Assembly: GCA_002398845.1 (NCBI GenBank)
Contig: DHBY01000052.1
Coordinates: 13,751 to 77,750 of the forward strand
Direction of reading: 5' to 3'
DNA length: 64,000 nucleotides
Source: Firmicutes bacterium UBA4916
GTDB taxonomy: Bacteria > Bacillota > Clostridia > Tissierellales > Tepidimicrobiaceae
The notes below the pieces were generated by a model. The model had not been told where the DNA came from and ran no database searches. It worked only from the letters and a program-made list of their open reading frames with translations. Every line of letters starts with the position of its first letter. Within the stretch, counting starts at the first letter, position 1. The position numbers and the translations under genes are program-made. Positions 27,230 to 35,582 of the stretch are shown piece after piece.

Positions 27230-27448
27230 TTAATCAAATCCTTTTTCTATTTCAATCAATACTCCTGTGTTAGCATCTATCTTTACTTCATAATACATTC
27301 CATTATAGGCTCTTATAGTAATTTCATAAACCAATATACCGTGTTCAGTGTCTATTTCAAACCTTACTACTTCCCCAGGAACATACCCTAAAGCAATTTG
27401 AATAGCTTCTGCCCCACTTATTTGTTTGATTCTCCAATAATTGTTCAT
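27230..27448 (-). CDS. Single-domain PepSY protein without signal peptide
   Basis: A 72-residue protein that is just one PepSY domain: the helix ISGAEAIQIALGYVPGEV followed by beta strands with VRFEIDTEHGILVYEITIRA and YYEVKIDANTGVLIEIEKG. PepSY domains usually sit in secreted proteins or propeptides and are thought to inhibit peptidases. Here there is no signal peptide or membrane helix, so it would act in the cytoplasm; the target is unknown. The ATG has GGAGAG nine bases upstream. The 300 bases between this gene and selC hold only hairpins (27552, 27639, 27718) and one doubtful 32-codon frame. Confidence 0.85.
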   Translation of the reverse strand: MNNYWRIKQISGAEAIQIALGYVPGEVVRFEIDTEHGILVYEITIRAYNGMYYEVKIDANTGVLIEIEKGFD

Positions 27449-27551
27449 TGTATAAATCTCTCCTTCCTTATGATTTATACAATTATATTCAATTACTTAG
27501 AAATTGGTGATATCCCACTTAGTTTGCCATATCCCCCATAAATATTTGAAT

Positions 27552-27580
27552 AAAAAAAGCGCGCCATAAAAGGCATGCCC
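27552..27580 (-). terminator. Terminator-like hairpin
   Basis: An imperfect GC-rich stem (GGCATGCC against GGCGCGCT, with two G-T pairs and one mismatch) followed on the minus strand by seven T. No clear gene ends just upstream of it, apart from the doubtful 32-codon frame in which it would lie. Confidence 0.4.
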
Positions 27581-27638
27581 TACAAAGGAGTTCATCATCT
27601 CCTCATTACTAATTGCTATTCGTTTGTTTTGTATATTA

Positions 27639-27668
27639 AAGTAAGATATCCTTTAAGATGTCTTACTT
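27639..27668. repeat. Inverted repeat downstream of selC
   Basis: Twelve-base arms (AAGTAAGATATC at 27639-27650 and GATGTCTTACTT at 27657-27668) pair with one G-T wobble around a six-base loop. There is no T run, and its role is unclear. Confidence 0.45.
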
Positions 27669-27717
27669 ATATTTTAAAATGCTTTTATTAACTTTAATGT
27701 TTGCAAAATCAAAAACA

Positions 27718-27740
27718 AAAAAAGCGACCTTAAGTCGCTT
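27718..27740 (-). terminator. Terminator of selC
   Basis: Stem AAGCGAC/GTCGCTT with a five-base loop, nine bases downstream of the encoded CCA end of the tRNA, followed on the minus strand by TTTTTTTG. Confidence 0.85.
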
Positions 27741-27748
27741 ATATTCAA

Positions 27749-27845
27749 TGGCGGGAGTATGTGAGAATCGAACTCACCCAAGAGGCTCTTAACCCCTCGC
27801 GCTGGTTTTGAAGACCAGAGGACCCACCAGGACCCATCTACCCCC
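27749..27845 (-). tRNA. selC: tRNA-Sec (anticodon UCA)
   Basis: A 97-base tRNA beginning GGGGGTAGATGGGTC and ending with the T-arm GTGAG-TTCGATT-CTCAC, discriminator G and encoded CCA. The anticodon arm CTGGT-CTTCAAA-ACCAG gives UCA (27809-27811 in complement), which reads UGA. The very long variable arm (GCGCGAGGGGTTAAGAGCCTC region) and the long acceptor-T stack are typical of bacterial tRNA-Sec. It is charged with Ser, converted to Sec by SelA and delivered by SelB, both encoded upstream. It has its own promoter and terminator. Confidence 0.96.
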
Positions 27846-27863
27846 TTAATAACAACAAACTCC

Positions 27864-27892
27864 ATTATACAATATTTTGTTATATATTTCAA
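27864..27892 (-). promoter_or_regulatory. Predicted sigma-A promoter of selC
   Basis: On the minus strand TTGAAA (27887-27892) and a perfect TATAAT (27864-27869) are spaced by 17 bases, with the tRNA beginning about 18 bases after the -10 box. The tRNA can thus be made independently of the selD-selA-selB operon. Confidence 0.8.
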
Positions 27893-27934
27893 GAAGTATT
27901 TTTATTTTTATCAGTATCTTCAATTAGCAAATCT

Positions 27935-28645
27935 TTAATCTATAGCTGCATTGTCCTTCCTGCTTCTAAAGTAATAGCCCACGCCCCACTTTGTATGGAT
28001 ATACTGGGTACCATTAGAATCCTTCTCTATTTTTTCTCTAAGTCTTCTTATATGGACATCTACTGTTCTTAAATCTCCAAAATATTCATATCCCCAAATG
28101 GTTTCTAAAAGTTCTTCTCTAGTAAATACTTTTCCTGGATTGGATATGAGTATATAGAATAAATCAAATTCTTTCCCTGTTAAGTTTATAATCTCATCTT
28201 TTATAGTTAATCTTCTACCCAATGCGTTTATAATAAAATCATCTATTTTAATTGTTTGACTATTACTTTGAGGGCTTTTCATATTTACCCTTCTAAGTAT
28301 CGCCTTAATCCTAGCCTTTAACTCTAAAATATTAAAAGGTTTTGTTACATAATCATCAGCGCCATATTCTAATGCTAGTATTTTACTAATGTCTTCTTTC
28401 TTTTCTGTCACTATTATTATAGGCACCTGAGAGTGCTCCCTGATGGTTTGGCATAGAACTAATCCATTTCCATCAGGCAGCAACAAATCTAAAATTACTA
28501 GTTCATAATCCCTTTTTTTTATTTTCTCTACAGCATCTTTTATTGAGAAAGCTGCCTCTACATGGTAATTATCTTGCTCTAGGCTATACTTTAATCCTTT
28601 TACAAAGGACTTATCTCTATTTATTACTATTATTCTCGTTTCCAT
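27935..28645 (-). CDS. OmpR/PhoB-family response regulator, no kinase nearby
   Basis: A 236-residue response regulator. The receiver domain begins METRIIVINRDKSFVKG, has the phosphoacceptor Asp in LVILDLLLPDGNG, the switch Thr in IIIVTEKKED and the Lys in DDYVTKPF. The C-terminal winged helix is typical of OmpR/PhoB (LTGKEFDLFYILISNPGKVFTREELL, VDVHIRRLREKIE, YIHTKWGVGYYF). I use ATG at 28645 with GGGGTGAT upstream; an 18-residue longer frame overlaps the selB end and has no ribosome site. It lies 31 bases after selB and before selC, with no histidine kinase in the window. Its regulon is unknown. Confidence 0.92.
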   Translation of the reverse strand: METRIIVINRDKSFVKGLKYSLEQDNYHVEAAFSIKDAVEKIKKRDYELVILDLLLPDGNGLVLCQTIREHSQVPIIIVTEKKEDISKILALEYGADDYVTKPFNILELKARIKAILRRVNMKSPQSNSQTIKIDDFIINALGRRLTIKDEIINLTGKEFDLFYILISNPGKVFTREELLETIWGYEYFGDLRTVDVHIRRLREKIEKDSNGTQYIHTKWGVGYYFRSRKDNAAID

Positions 28646-28676
28646 AATTATCACCCCAAAATAAAAGAAAATAAAT

Positions 28677-30581
28677 TTATAAAATTCTTTTGTCTCCATC
28701 CCTTTTGGTTATTTTTAATTGATCAAAATACTCTAATAAACCTAAAGCTACTTTTCTATTGGTATTTAATATATCCCTATACTCAGCAACCGTTATAGAA
28801 TCATTTTTACCTATATATTCTTTAAGAATTTCTAATGCTTTCTCATAGTTTGTCTTATGCAAATAAACTTCCTCATTTATTTTTATTAATTCCCCATCAC
28901 TTATAAGAGAATTTAAAACTTGTTCTATTTCTTGTTTGTCATAATCCAATGATTTAAATATATCTTCTTTTTTAGGTGGTAAAAATGAGTTTTCTTTATA
29001 GGCTTTAATTAAATCATCTTTTATCTTTAATTGCAAACCATTATATTTAATTTCAAATCCTTTTACATAAACGCTTTCCATCTTCTGTTCAATATAACCT
29101 TTTTCGATTAATAAGTCAATAAATCTATCCCCAACTTTAGGTTTTGCATTTTTTAAAAATTTGCTACGTATTTCTTCTTTTGACATTCCTTGCCTAAGAG
29201 GATATTTTTTATGAAAAGTTTCTAGTTCCTCTACTATAGCTTTCTTTAATTTATTAAAATAGTCTATATGAATTACATGTATCTCCCTAGTTAAAGTGAA
29301 CAATATGACTTTATTATCTTTAGCTAAGTTTTCAACCTCCCCTTTTACCTTATCTTCTAACATGACAGTAAAAGTTGAGATTTCTTTTATTGTTGGGAAA
29401 GTCTTACTTTTATCTAAGATTATTTTCTCAATAATATCTATAGATGCTCCCTCTTCTTTTATTTGAAGTTCCTTTATTGCCTCTTCATCAAATCTTTTCT
29501 TCTTATTTGGATTTGGCTCTAAAACTTCTCCACCACCTATAGTGAACATAGGAGAATAAAATCTAATTATAAATCTGTCTCCCCTTTTTGCCACTATTTC
29601 TTCTTCTAATCTCAATTGGGCATAGGCTTCTTCTCCTGGGTTTAAAATATCTTTATCCAATAAAACTATTCTACATAGAACTTCCTTAGTGCCAATATAT
29701 AGTCTTAGGCGAGTTCTATTTTCTATAGAACGATTTATATTTTTAATCAACTTTATCTTTGCATCTAACATCAAAGTCTCCTTCATTGAGTCTTTAGGAG
29801 CTATTACATCTCCCCTATCGACTTCATCTCTTTTTAGACCTGCAATGTTTATTGCCACTCTCTGGCCTGCATAAGCTATAGGGGTGTCCTCATCATGAAC
29901 TTGCAGAGACCTTATTCTAGCTATCTTATTTCCTGGGAAAGCTTGTATTTCATCCCCCACCTTAAAGGTCCCTGAAAGTAGTGTTCCTGTTACTATAGTA
30001 CCAAAACCTGACATGGAAAAGACTCTGTCTACAGGTAATCTTGGCATATCATCAGTTTCTCTATCTTCAACCTCCAGGGTCAATTTATCTATTAATTGTA
30101 TCACTTCCTCAATGCCCGTTTTTTTCGTTGAAGATACAGGTACTATTGGAGAATTTTCTAAAAATGTCCCTTTAACCTCACCTCTTACATCCTCCTTAAC
30201 TAGCCCCAGCCATTCTTCATCTACTAGATCTATTTTAGTCAAGACGATAAATCCTTTCTTAATTCCCAACAAATCCAGTATGGCAAGATGCTCACTAGTT
30301 TGGGGCATTACTCCTTCATCTGCAGCTATTACCAACAATACTATATCTATACCCATAACCCCTGCAAGCATATTTTTAATGAATTTTTCATGCCCAGGTA
30401 CATCGATTATTCCTGCCCTTTTACCACTTGGCAAATCAAAATAAGTAAATCCTAATTCAATGGAGATGCCTCTCTTTTGCTCTTCCTTCAACCTATCTGT
30501 ATTTCTACCTGTTAAGGCTTTTATTAAGGTAGTCTTTCCATGGTCAATATGACCAGCTGTTCCAATTATAATATGTTTCAT
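28677..30581 (-). CDS. selB: Selenocysteine-specific elongation factor SelB
   Basis: A complete 634-residue SelB. The EF-Tu-like GTPase part has GTAGHIDHGKTTL, DVPGHEKFIKNML and LTKIDLV; the beta-barrel domains follow, then C-terminal winged-helix repeats (about residues 390-634) that bind the SECIS element of the mRNA. SelB brings Sec-tRNA-Sec to UGA codons. The ATG follows the selA stop codon without any spacing, so translation is coupled. The response regulator gene follows. A selenoprotein target, SelD, is encoded in the same operon. Confidence 0.97.
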   Translation of the reverse strand: MKHIIIGTAGHIDHGKTTLIKALTGRNTDRLKEEQKRGISIELGFTYFDLPSGKRAGIIDVPGHEKFIKNMLAGVMGIDIVLLVIAADEGVMPQTSEHLAILDLLGIKKGFIVLTKIDLVDEEWLGLVKEDVRGEVKGTFLENSPIVPVSSTKKTGIEEVIQLIDKLTLEVEDRETDDMPRLPVDRVFSMSGFGTIVTGTLLSGTFKVGDEIQAFPGNKIARIRSLQVHDEDTPIAYAGQRVAINIAGLKRDEVDRGDVIAPKDSMKETLMLDAKIKLIKNINRSIENRTRLRLYIGTKEVLCRIVLLDKDILNPGEEAYAQLRLEEEIVAKRGDRFIIRFYSPMFTIGGGEVLEPNPNKKKRFDEEAIKELQIKEEGASIDIIEKIILDKSKTFPTIKEISTFTVMLEDKVKGEVENLAKDNKVILFTLTREIHVIHIDYFNKLKKAIVEELETFHKKYPLRQGMSKEEIRSKFLKNAKPKVGDRFIDLLIEKGYIEQKMESVYVKGFEIKYNGLQLKIKDDLIKAYKENSFLPPKKEDIFKSLDYDKQEIEQVLNSLISDGELIKINEEVYLHKTNYEKALEILKEYIGKNDSITVAEYRDILNTNRKVALGLLEYFDQLKITKRDGDKRIL

Positions 30582-32012
30582 TTATAGCTGCACTCCTTCT
30601 AACTCGTTTAATCCATACATAATCCCATCTACTATTATATCAAATTCATCTTCTCTTACAGTTCGTATGTCTATGAAAACTCTGTCCTTATATACTCTTG
30701 TGATTATTGGTATTTCATATTCCCTTAAATGTCTTTCAAATTCAGATATGCTTAAATCATTTAATGTTAACATGATACATTTTGTTGGAATTTTTTCTAG
30801 AGGTAATGACCCTCCTCCAACTTCTGAATAATCATCTACTATCTCTACTTTACATTTTTTACATTCTATATTTTTTACAAGTAAATCATATAATGTTTTG
30901 GCCTTATTCTCTAGTTCTTCAATGCTAATAGATAGCATTCGTAGTGTTGGAATTTTTTTAACTGCTATGGTTTCATCTAAATAAAGTTTAAGTGTAGCTT
31001 CTAATGCGGATATTGTAAATTTATCTACTCTAAAGGCCCTAGTTAAAGGATTTCTTTTCATGGCACTAATATATTCCTTTTTCCCAACTATAATTCCAGC
31101 CTGAGGACCGCCTAGTAGTTTGTCTCCACTAAAGGTAACTACATCTACTCCATTTTTTATGGAATCCTGTACTGTGGGCTCGTATTCTAATCCATATTTT
31201 GATAAATCGATTAAAACCCCACTTCCCAAATCTTCAATTAGCGGAATATCATATTTTTCCTTTAAGGGATATAGTTCTCCGGATGAAACAGAAGAAGTAA
31301 ATCCTAATATTCTATAATTACTTGTATGAACTTTTAATAACGCAGCTGTTTCTTCATCAATTGCGTTTTCATAATCCCATAAATGGGTTTTGTTTGTTGT
31401 TCCTACAGATACCAATTCTGCTCCACTTTGTTCCATAACATCTGGAATTCTAAAAGAACCCCCTATTTCAATTAATTCTCCTCTCGATACTATAACCTTA
31501 CGGCCTTTAGCCATAGTGCTTAATACAAGCATTACTGCCGCTGCATTATTGTTTACTACCATTGCAGCTTCTCCGCCTGTAATTTCAATTATTATATCTT
31601 CTAAATGACTATATCTAGAACCCCTCATGCCCTTTTCCAGATCATATTCTAAATTTGAATAGTTAACAGCTATTTCCTTTACATTTTCCATTACTTCATT
31701 GCTTATTAATGAACGTCCAATATTTGTATGGATTACTATTCCAGTTCCATTTATAACCCTTTTAAGCTTTAATGAGTTTTTCTTATTTGCTCTATCTACT
31801 ATTTTCCTTGGCAAAGATAAGTTTTTTCTATTGATTTCTTCCTCATTTAAAAATTCATTTTTTATGCTATTTCTTAGTAATTCTATTTCTTCTCTAATAG
31901 AATCTACTACAAGCTTTCGTGGCATAATATTTGATAATTTTTTAATATTTTCTTCTTCTAATAAATCATCTACTTTAGGAATTAGTGTAAATAGATTTTT
32001 GTTCTTAATCAT
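30582..32012 (-). CDS. selA: L-seryl-tRNA(Sec) selenium transferase SelA
   Basis: A full-length 476-residue SelA, a pyridoxal-phosphate enzyme that turns Ser-tRNA-Sec into Sec-tRNA-Sec using selenophosphate. The N-terminal tRNA-binding helices (NLFTLIPKVDDLL) lead to NGTGIVIHTNIGRS, the cofactor pocket NNNAAAVMLVLST and the PLP lysine in TFSGDKLLGGPQAG. The ATG has AGAGGGAT upstream. It follows selD by 20 bases and joins selB end to start. Confidence 0.97.
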   Translation of the reverse strand: MIKNKNLFTLIPKVDDLLEEENIKKLSNIMPRKLVVDSIREEIELLRNSIKNEFLNEEEINRKNLSLPRKIVDRANKKNSLKLKRVINGTGIVIHTNIGRSLISNEVMENVKEIAVNYSNLEYDLEKGMRGSRYSHLEDIIIEITGGEAAMVVNNNAAAVMLVLSTMAKGRKVIVSRGELIEIGGSFRIPDVMEQSGAELVSVGTTNKTHLWDYENAIDEETAALLKVHTSNYRILGFTSSVSSGELYPLKEKYDIPLIEDLGSGVLIDLSKYGLEYEPTVQDSIKNGVDVVTFSGDKLLGGPQAGIIVGKKEYISAMKRNPLTRAFRVDKFTISALEATLKLYLDETIAVKKIPTLRMLSISIEELENKAKTLYDLLVKNIECKKCKVEIVDDYSEVGGGSLPLEKIPTKCIMLTLNDLSISEFERHLREYEIPIITRVYKDRVFIDIRTVREDEFDIIVDGIMYGLNELEGVQL

Positions 32013-32032
32013 ACAATCCCTCTCTTTTTGTT

Positions 32033-33064
32033 TTATTCTACAATTAAATAATAATCTTCCCTCTCTACTACCTCTCCAACAATCTCATATTTAGTTGGAG
32101 TATCCTTTAATCCTTCTAATAGTAAGCTTGCCTTATCCTTTGGAACTGATATTAATAAGCCCCCAGATGTTTGGGGATCAAATAATACATCTTTTATATC
32201 TTCAGGTATTTGATCTGTAAACTTTACCTTATCTCCTATATGCTCCTTATTTGCATAAGTCCCAGCTGGAACTAAACCCATTTGTGCATATTCTAAGGCA
32301 TTAGTTATTAGGGGTATGCTTTTATGGTTGATTTTAATGGTTACTGAACTTCCTTCTGCCATTTCTAAAGTATGACCTAATAGTCCAAAACCAGTAATAT
32401 CTGTTACGCTATTTACCTCTACTTTATCTACAGCTTCTTTGGCATATTTATTCAATGTAGTCATAACCATAACAGCTTCGTCATAGGAGGCTTTATTTGC
32501 TATTCCCCCTTTAATGGCTGTATTTATGATTCCTAGCCCTAAAGGCTTTGTTATAATGAGCACATCTCCAGGCTTTGCGCTGCTATTGGTAAGTACCTTT
32601 TTAGGATGCACAAAACCAGCAACAGATAATCCATATTTAGGTTCATCATCTACTACTGTATGACCGCCAACTAAAATAGCACCTGCTTCCTTTACCTTAT
32701 CATATCCTCCTTTTAATATTTCAACTAGTACATCTGAACTTAAACAGTTTGGAAAACAAACTATATTCATAGCCAACTTTGGCTCTCCACCCATAGCGTA
32801 TACATCACTTAAAGAATTAGTGGCAGCTATTTGACCAAATACATATGGATCATCAACAACTGGTGTGAAAAAATCTAATGTCTGAATTAAAGCTAAATCA
32901 TCATTTATTTTATATACTGCTGCATCATCTGATGTATCTAAACCTACAATTAAATTTTCATCGAATGATTTTGGTAAATGGCACAAAACTTGTGCCAACA
33001 CATCGGGACCGATTTTAGCTGCTCAGCCAGAGCTCTTAGTTAGTTCAGTTAGTTTTTTATTCAT
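32033..33064 (-). CDS. selD: Selenide, water dikinase SelD (selenophosphate synthetase), selenocysteine-containing, UGA recoded
   Basis: SelD makes selenophosphate from selenide and ATP. The frame that looks complete (ending at 33001) lacks the catalytic N-terminus. Reading further upstream in frame gives ATG at 33064 behind GAGGAGTGAG, then the residues [13 protein letters not shown], an in-frame TGA at 33023-33025, and [13 protein letters not shown]. The TGA occupies the place of the catalytic Cys/Sec residue of SelD, so the protein is a 343-residue selenoprotein with Sec at position 14. Downstream landmarks are [36 protein letters not shown] and [10 protein letters not shown]. It follows comEA by 13 bases and precedes selA. 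Termination at UGA when selenium is short would give autoregulation. Confidence 0.95.
32979..33025 (-). promoter_or_regulatory. Candidate bacterial SECIS element within selD
   Basis: Downstream of the recoded TGA, a perfect eight-base-pair hairpin (TGGCACAA/TTGTGCCA, loop GTT; 32979-32997) begins about 25 bases after the UGA. The apical loop contains the G and U expected for SelB binding, at a distance within the usual range. It lies inside the coding region, as bacterial SECIS elements do. Confidence 0.75.
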
Positions 33065-33077
33065 TTAGCTCACTCCT

Positions 33078-33695
33078 CTATTTTACCGTAATAAACTCTT
33101 TTATGCTTTCAAATCGCTTTTCTCCAATGCCAGATACATTTTTAATATCATCAATAGTCTTAAATGGGCTTTGTTCTCTATAATCCAATATCTTCCCAGC
33201 TAATACATCACCTATACCCGGCAATGACATCAATTCTTCTTTAGTACATATATTAATATTAATTAGGCTATTATCATTACTAGTAATTGTATCATTTGAA
33301 GTTTCTATAGTTATATCCTCTTCTCCTATTTTAGGGATATATATTTTTTCTTCATCTGATAATTTCTTTGCCAAGTTTATTTTATCCAAATCAGCGTCTT
33401 TTTTCAATCCTCCAGCTAAATTTACTGCGTCAATAACCCTCGAGCCCAAATTTAATTCTACTATGCCTGGCTTATAGACTTCACCACTAATATGTACCAT
33501 TATAATTTGATTTTCATCAATTCCCTCTTCTTCAATTAAATCTATAGATAAATCCTCTACATTAATTTCATTATTTATATCATCTTTTTCATCTGTCAAA
33601 AACTTACTATTAACAAAATTAAAAACCGATATTATAACCACTATTAATATTAAAGAAATTATAATTATCTGCTCTTTTTTTGTAAAATATGTCAT
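33078..33695 (-). CDS. comEA: ComEA-family helix-hairpin-helix DNA-binding protein
   Basis: A roughly 205-residue ComEA. It has one N-terminal membrane helix (IIIISLILIVVIISVFNFV), a SLBB-like domain (MVHISGEVYKPGIVELNLGSRVIDAV), a Ser/Asn/Thr-rich linker, and a C-terminal double HhH domain (ININICTKEELMSLPGIGDVLAGKILDYRE). ComEA binds incoming DNA at the membrane for ComEC during transformation. ATG at 33695 is used with AGGAG upstream. It sits in front of selD, not next to comEC as in Bacillus. The placement may make it the first gene of the sel transcript. Confidence 0.93.
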   Translation of the reverse strand: MTYFTKKEQIIIISLILIVVIISVFNFVNSKFLTDEKDDINNEINVEDLSIDLIEEEGIDENQIIMVHISGEVYKPGIVELNLGSRVIDAVNLAGGLKKDADLDKINLAKKLSDEEKIYIPKIGEEDITIETSNDTITSNDNSLININICTKEELMSLPGIGDVLAGKILDYREQSPFKTIDDIKNVSGIGEKRFESIKEFITVK

Positions 33696-33811
33696 AGTTC
33701 TACCCACTCCTTTTTACAAATTACTCTGTTATTTAAAATATTCGACCCTTTAAGCAAATTTCCTCCTTTTGTTAAAAAATAATTCCTCATATCTATTAAA
33801 AATAAATATAA

Positions 33812-33824
33812 TTTCTGGTATAAT
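33812..33824 (+). promoter_or_regulatory. Predicted extended -10 promoter for the carboxypeptidase gene
   Basis: A perfect TATAAT (33819-33824) with TGG directly before it (extended -10) lies 32 bases upstream of the TTG start; the -35 region (TTAAAA) is weak. Confidence 0.55.
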
Positions 33825-33856
33825 TTAATTATTGCAAAGAAAAAGGAGGGAGTTGT

Positions 33857-35128
33857 TTGAAAAAAATTATATCAATTGTATTGCTTTTATTATTAACTAC
33901 ATATAACATATCTTTTGCAGATGAATTAAAATTATCTGGAGAGGGTGCCATACTTATAGATAGGGATACGGGTCAAATCCTTTATGAAAAAAATCCCCAT
34001 ATGAAATTACAACCTGCAAGTACTACTAAGATAATGACTGGGATACTTGCTATAGAAAAAGGCAATATAAACGATATAGCTACTATTGATGAAGAGGTAG
34101 TTAACTTAACTGATGGTAGTCATATAGCTTTAGAACCAGGCGAACAAATTAAATTTGAGGATTTATTAAATGCATTGTTAATTGAATCAGCTAATGATGC
34201 TGCTTTGGCCATTGCAAAGCATATTTCTGGCAGTATTGATGAGTTTGTCAAGTTGATGAATGCCAAAGCTAAGGAAATAGGTGCTTTAAATACTAATTTT
34301 GTTAACCCAAACGGTTTACCAGATGAAAATCATGTAACTACAGCTTATGATTTAAGTTTAATGGCAAAATACGCTATGAAAAACGATACTTTCAGACAAA
34401 TAGTATGTAATTATACTTACACTATACCTGAAACCAATAAAAAAAATGAAGCAAGATATTTAAAATCTGCTAATAGACTATTGTATAGCAATCAAAAAAT
34501 TAATGTAAATGGAAAAATGGTTCCTATTAAATATGAAGGGGTTAATGGAATAAAAACTGGATATACTGTAGCTGCTCAAAATTGTTTAGTAGCTTCAGCC
34601 GAAAGAGGTAATCAAAGACTTATTGCAGTAGTTTTAAAAGCAAATGGTAGAGAAGTATATGCTGATATTCACAAATTATTAAACTATGGGTTTAACAATT
34701 ATGAAAAAGCTACTATCGCCTTTAAGGATCAATTCATTAATAATATTGATATAATAGATGGTGTAAGCCCATTAGTTGCTGGAATATTAAAAGATAGTCT
34801 ATGTGTTTCTATACCTAAGGGTAGCTTAGATAAAATAGATAAAAGGATCTCTATTGATGATGATATTGAAGCTCCCGTAGAAAAAGATCAAATCTTAGGC
34901 AAAGTTGAATATTATCTTGAAGGTCAGTTTTTAGGACAAGCTGATATTATTTCTACCTTAAGTGTTGAAAAAAACCTTAAAGTTGATACAGTTAATAAAA
35001 TTTTTAGCAAGTGGTATATATTTGTAATAGCTTTACTGATTATAATACGAATTGGAACTATCGCCAAACAAAAGCAAAGGAAAAAACGAAGAAATTCATT
35101 ATATAAAGCTCATAATCCATTACAATAA
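33857..35128 (+). CDS. D-alanyl-D-alanine carboxypeptidase (DacF/PBP5 type)
   Basis: A 423-residue low-molecular-weight penicillin-binding protein. After a signal peptide (ISIVLLLLLTTYNISFA) the S11 peptidase motifs are LQPASTTKIMTG (SxxK), ESANDAAL (SxN) and NGIKTGYTVAA (KTG). The middle beta domain is followed by a C-terminal membrane helix (WYIFVIALLIIIRIG) and a basic tail that anchors it. It trims D-Ala from the pentapeptide of peptidoglycan. The TTG start has GGAGGGAG upstream. Sporulation-specific DacF or vegetative DacA cannot be separated from sequence alone; it stands alone on the plus strand. Confidence 0.94.
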   Translation: MKKIISIVLLLLLTTYNISFADELKLSGEGAILIDRDTGQILYEKNPHMKLQPASTTKIMTGILAIEKGNINDIATIDEEVVNLTDGSHIALEPGEQIKFEDLLNALLIESANDAALAIAKHISGSIDEFVKLMNAKAKEIGALNTNFVNPNGLPDENHVTTAYDLSLMAKYAMKNDTFRQIVCNYTYTIPETNKKNEARYLKSANRLLYSNQKINVNGKMVPIKYEGVNGIKTGYTVAAQNCLVASAERGNQRLIAVVLKANGREVYADIHKLLNYGFNNYEKATIAFKDQFINNIDIIDGVSPLVAGILKDSLCVSIPKGSLDKIDKRISIDDDIEAPVEKDQILGKVEYYLEGQFLGQADIISTLSVEKNLKVDTVNKIFSKWYIFVIALLIIIRIGTIAKQKQRKKRRNSLYKAHNPLQ

Positions 35129-35157
35129 AAAACCTTGCCTTAATAGACAAGGTTTTT
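35128..35157. terminator. Bidirectional terminator between the carboxypeptidase and ridA
   Basis: Stem AAAAACCTTG (35128-35137) and CAAGGTTTTT (35148-35157) with a ten-base loop; A and T runs on both sides serve the convergent genes. Confidence 0.8.
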
Positions 35158-35163
35158 CTTATT

Positions 35164-35544
35164 CTATAATACTGCTATAGCTTCAATTTCTATATCCCCA
35201 TCTTTTGGTAGTTTTGATACTTCAACACATGATCTGGAAGGTTTGTGTTTATTAAAATATTTCTCATACGCTTCATTGATTAATGGGAAATCGTCCATAT
35301 TTTTTATGTAGATATTTACCTTAGCTACATTTTCTAATGTGGCCCCTTCAGCCTCTAATATTGCTTTAACATTTTCTAAACATTGCATTGTTTCTTTTTG
35401 AATATCTCCCTTTAGCAATTCTCCTGTTTCAGGTACTATAGGTAGCTGACCTGATGTAAATATCAAAGTATTAGCCTTAATCCCTTGGGAATAAGGTCCT
35501 ACTGCTCCTGGTGCTTTATTAGTTGAGATTGATTTTAAATTCAT
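35164..35544 (-). CDS. ridA: RidA-family enamine/imine deaminase
   Basis: A 126-residue RidA (YjgF/YER057c) protein with APGAVGPYSQGIKA, FTSGQLPIVPETGEL, the catalytic Arg in KPSRSCVEVSKLPKD and the end GDIEIEAIAVL. It hydrolyses reactive 2-aminoacrylate and related imines formed by PLP enzymes such as serine dehydratase. The start ATG has GGAGG upstream. It ends at the terminator shared with the carboxypeptidase and follows the rsfS group. Confidence 0.95.
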   Translation of the reverse strand: MNLKSISTNKAPGAVGPYSQGIKANTLIFTSGQLPIVPETGELLKGDIQKETMQCLENVKAILEAEGATLENVAKVNIYIKNMDDFPLINEAYEKYFNKHKPSRSCVEVSKLPKDGDIEIEAIAVL

Positions 35545-35582
35545 TTTATAGCCTCCTTAAGTTAATAGTATATAGTATATGG

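Noticed and set aside
28646..28699. An 18-residue N-terminal extension of the response regulator
   Set aside because: It overlaps the selB end, has no ribosome site and is unlike receiver domains, whereas METRIIVIN at 28645 has a good site.
32033..33001. selD as a 322-residue protein starting at 33001
   Set aside because: This start lacks a ribosome site and removes the catalytic N-terminus; the frame upstream of the TGA is clearly SelD-like.
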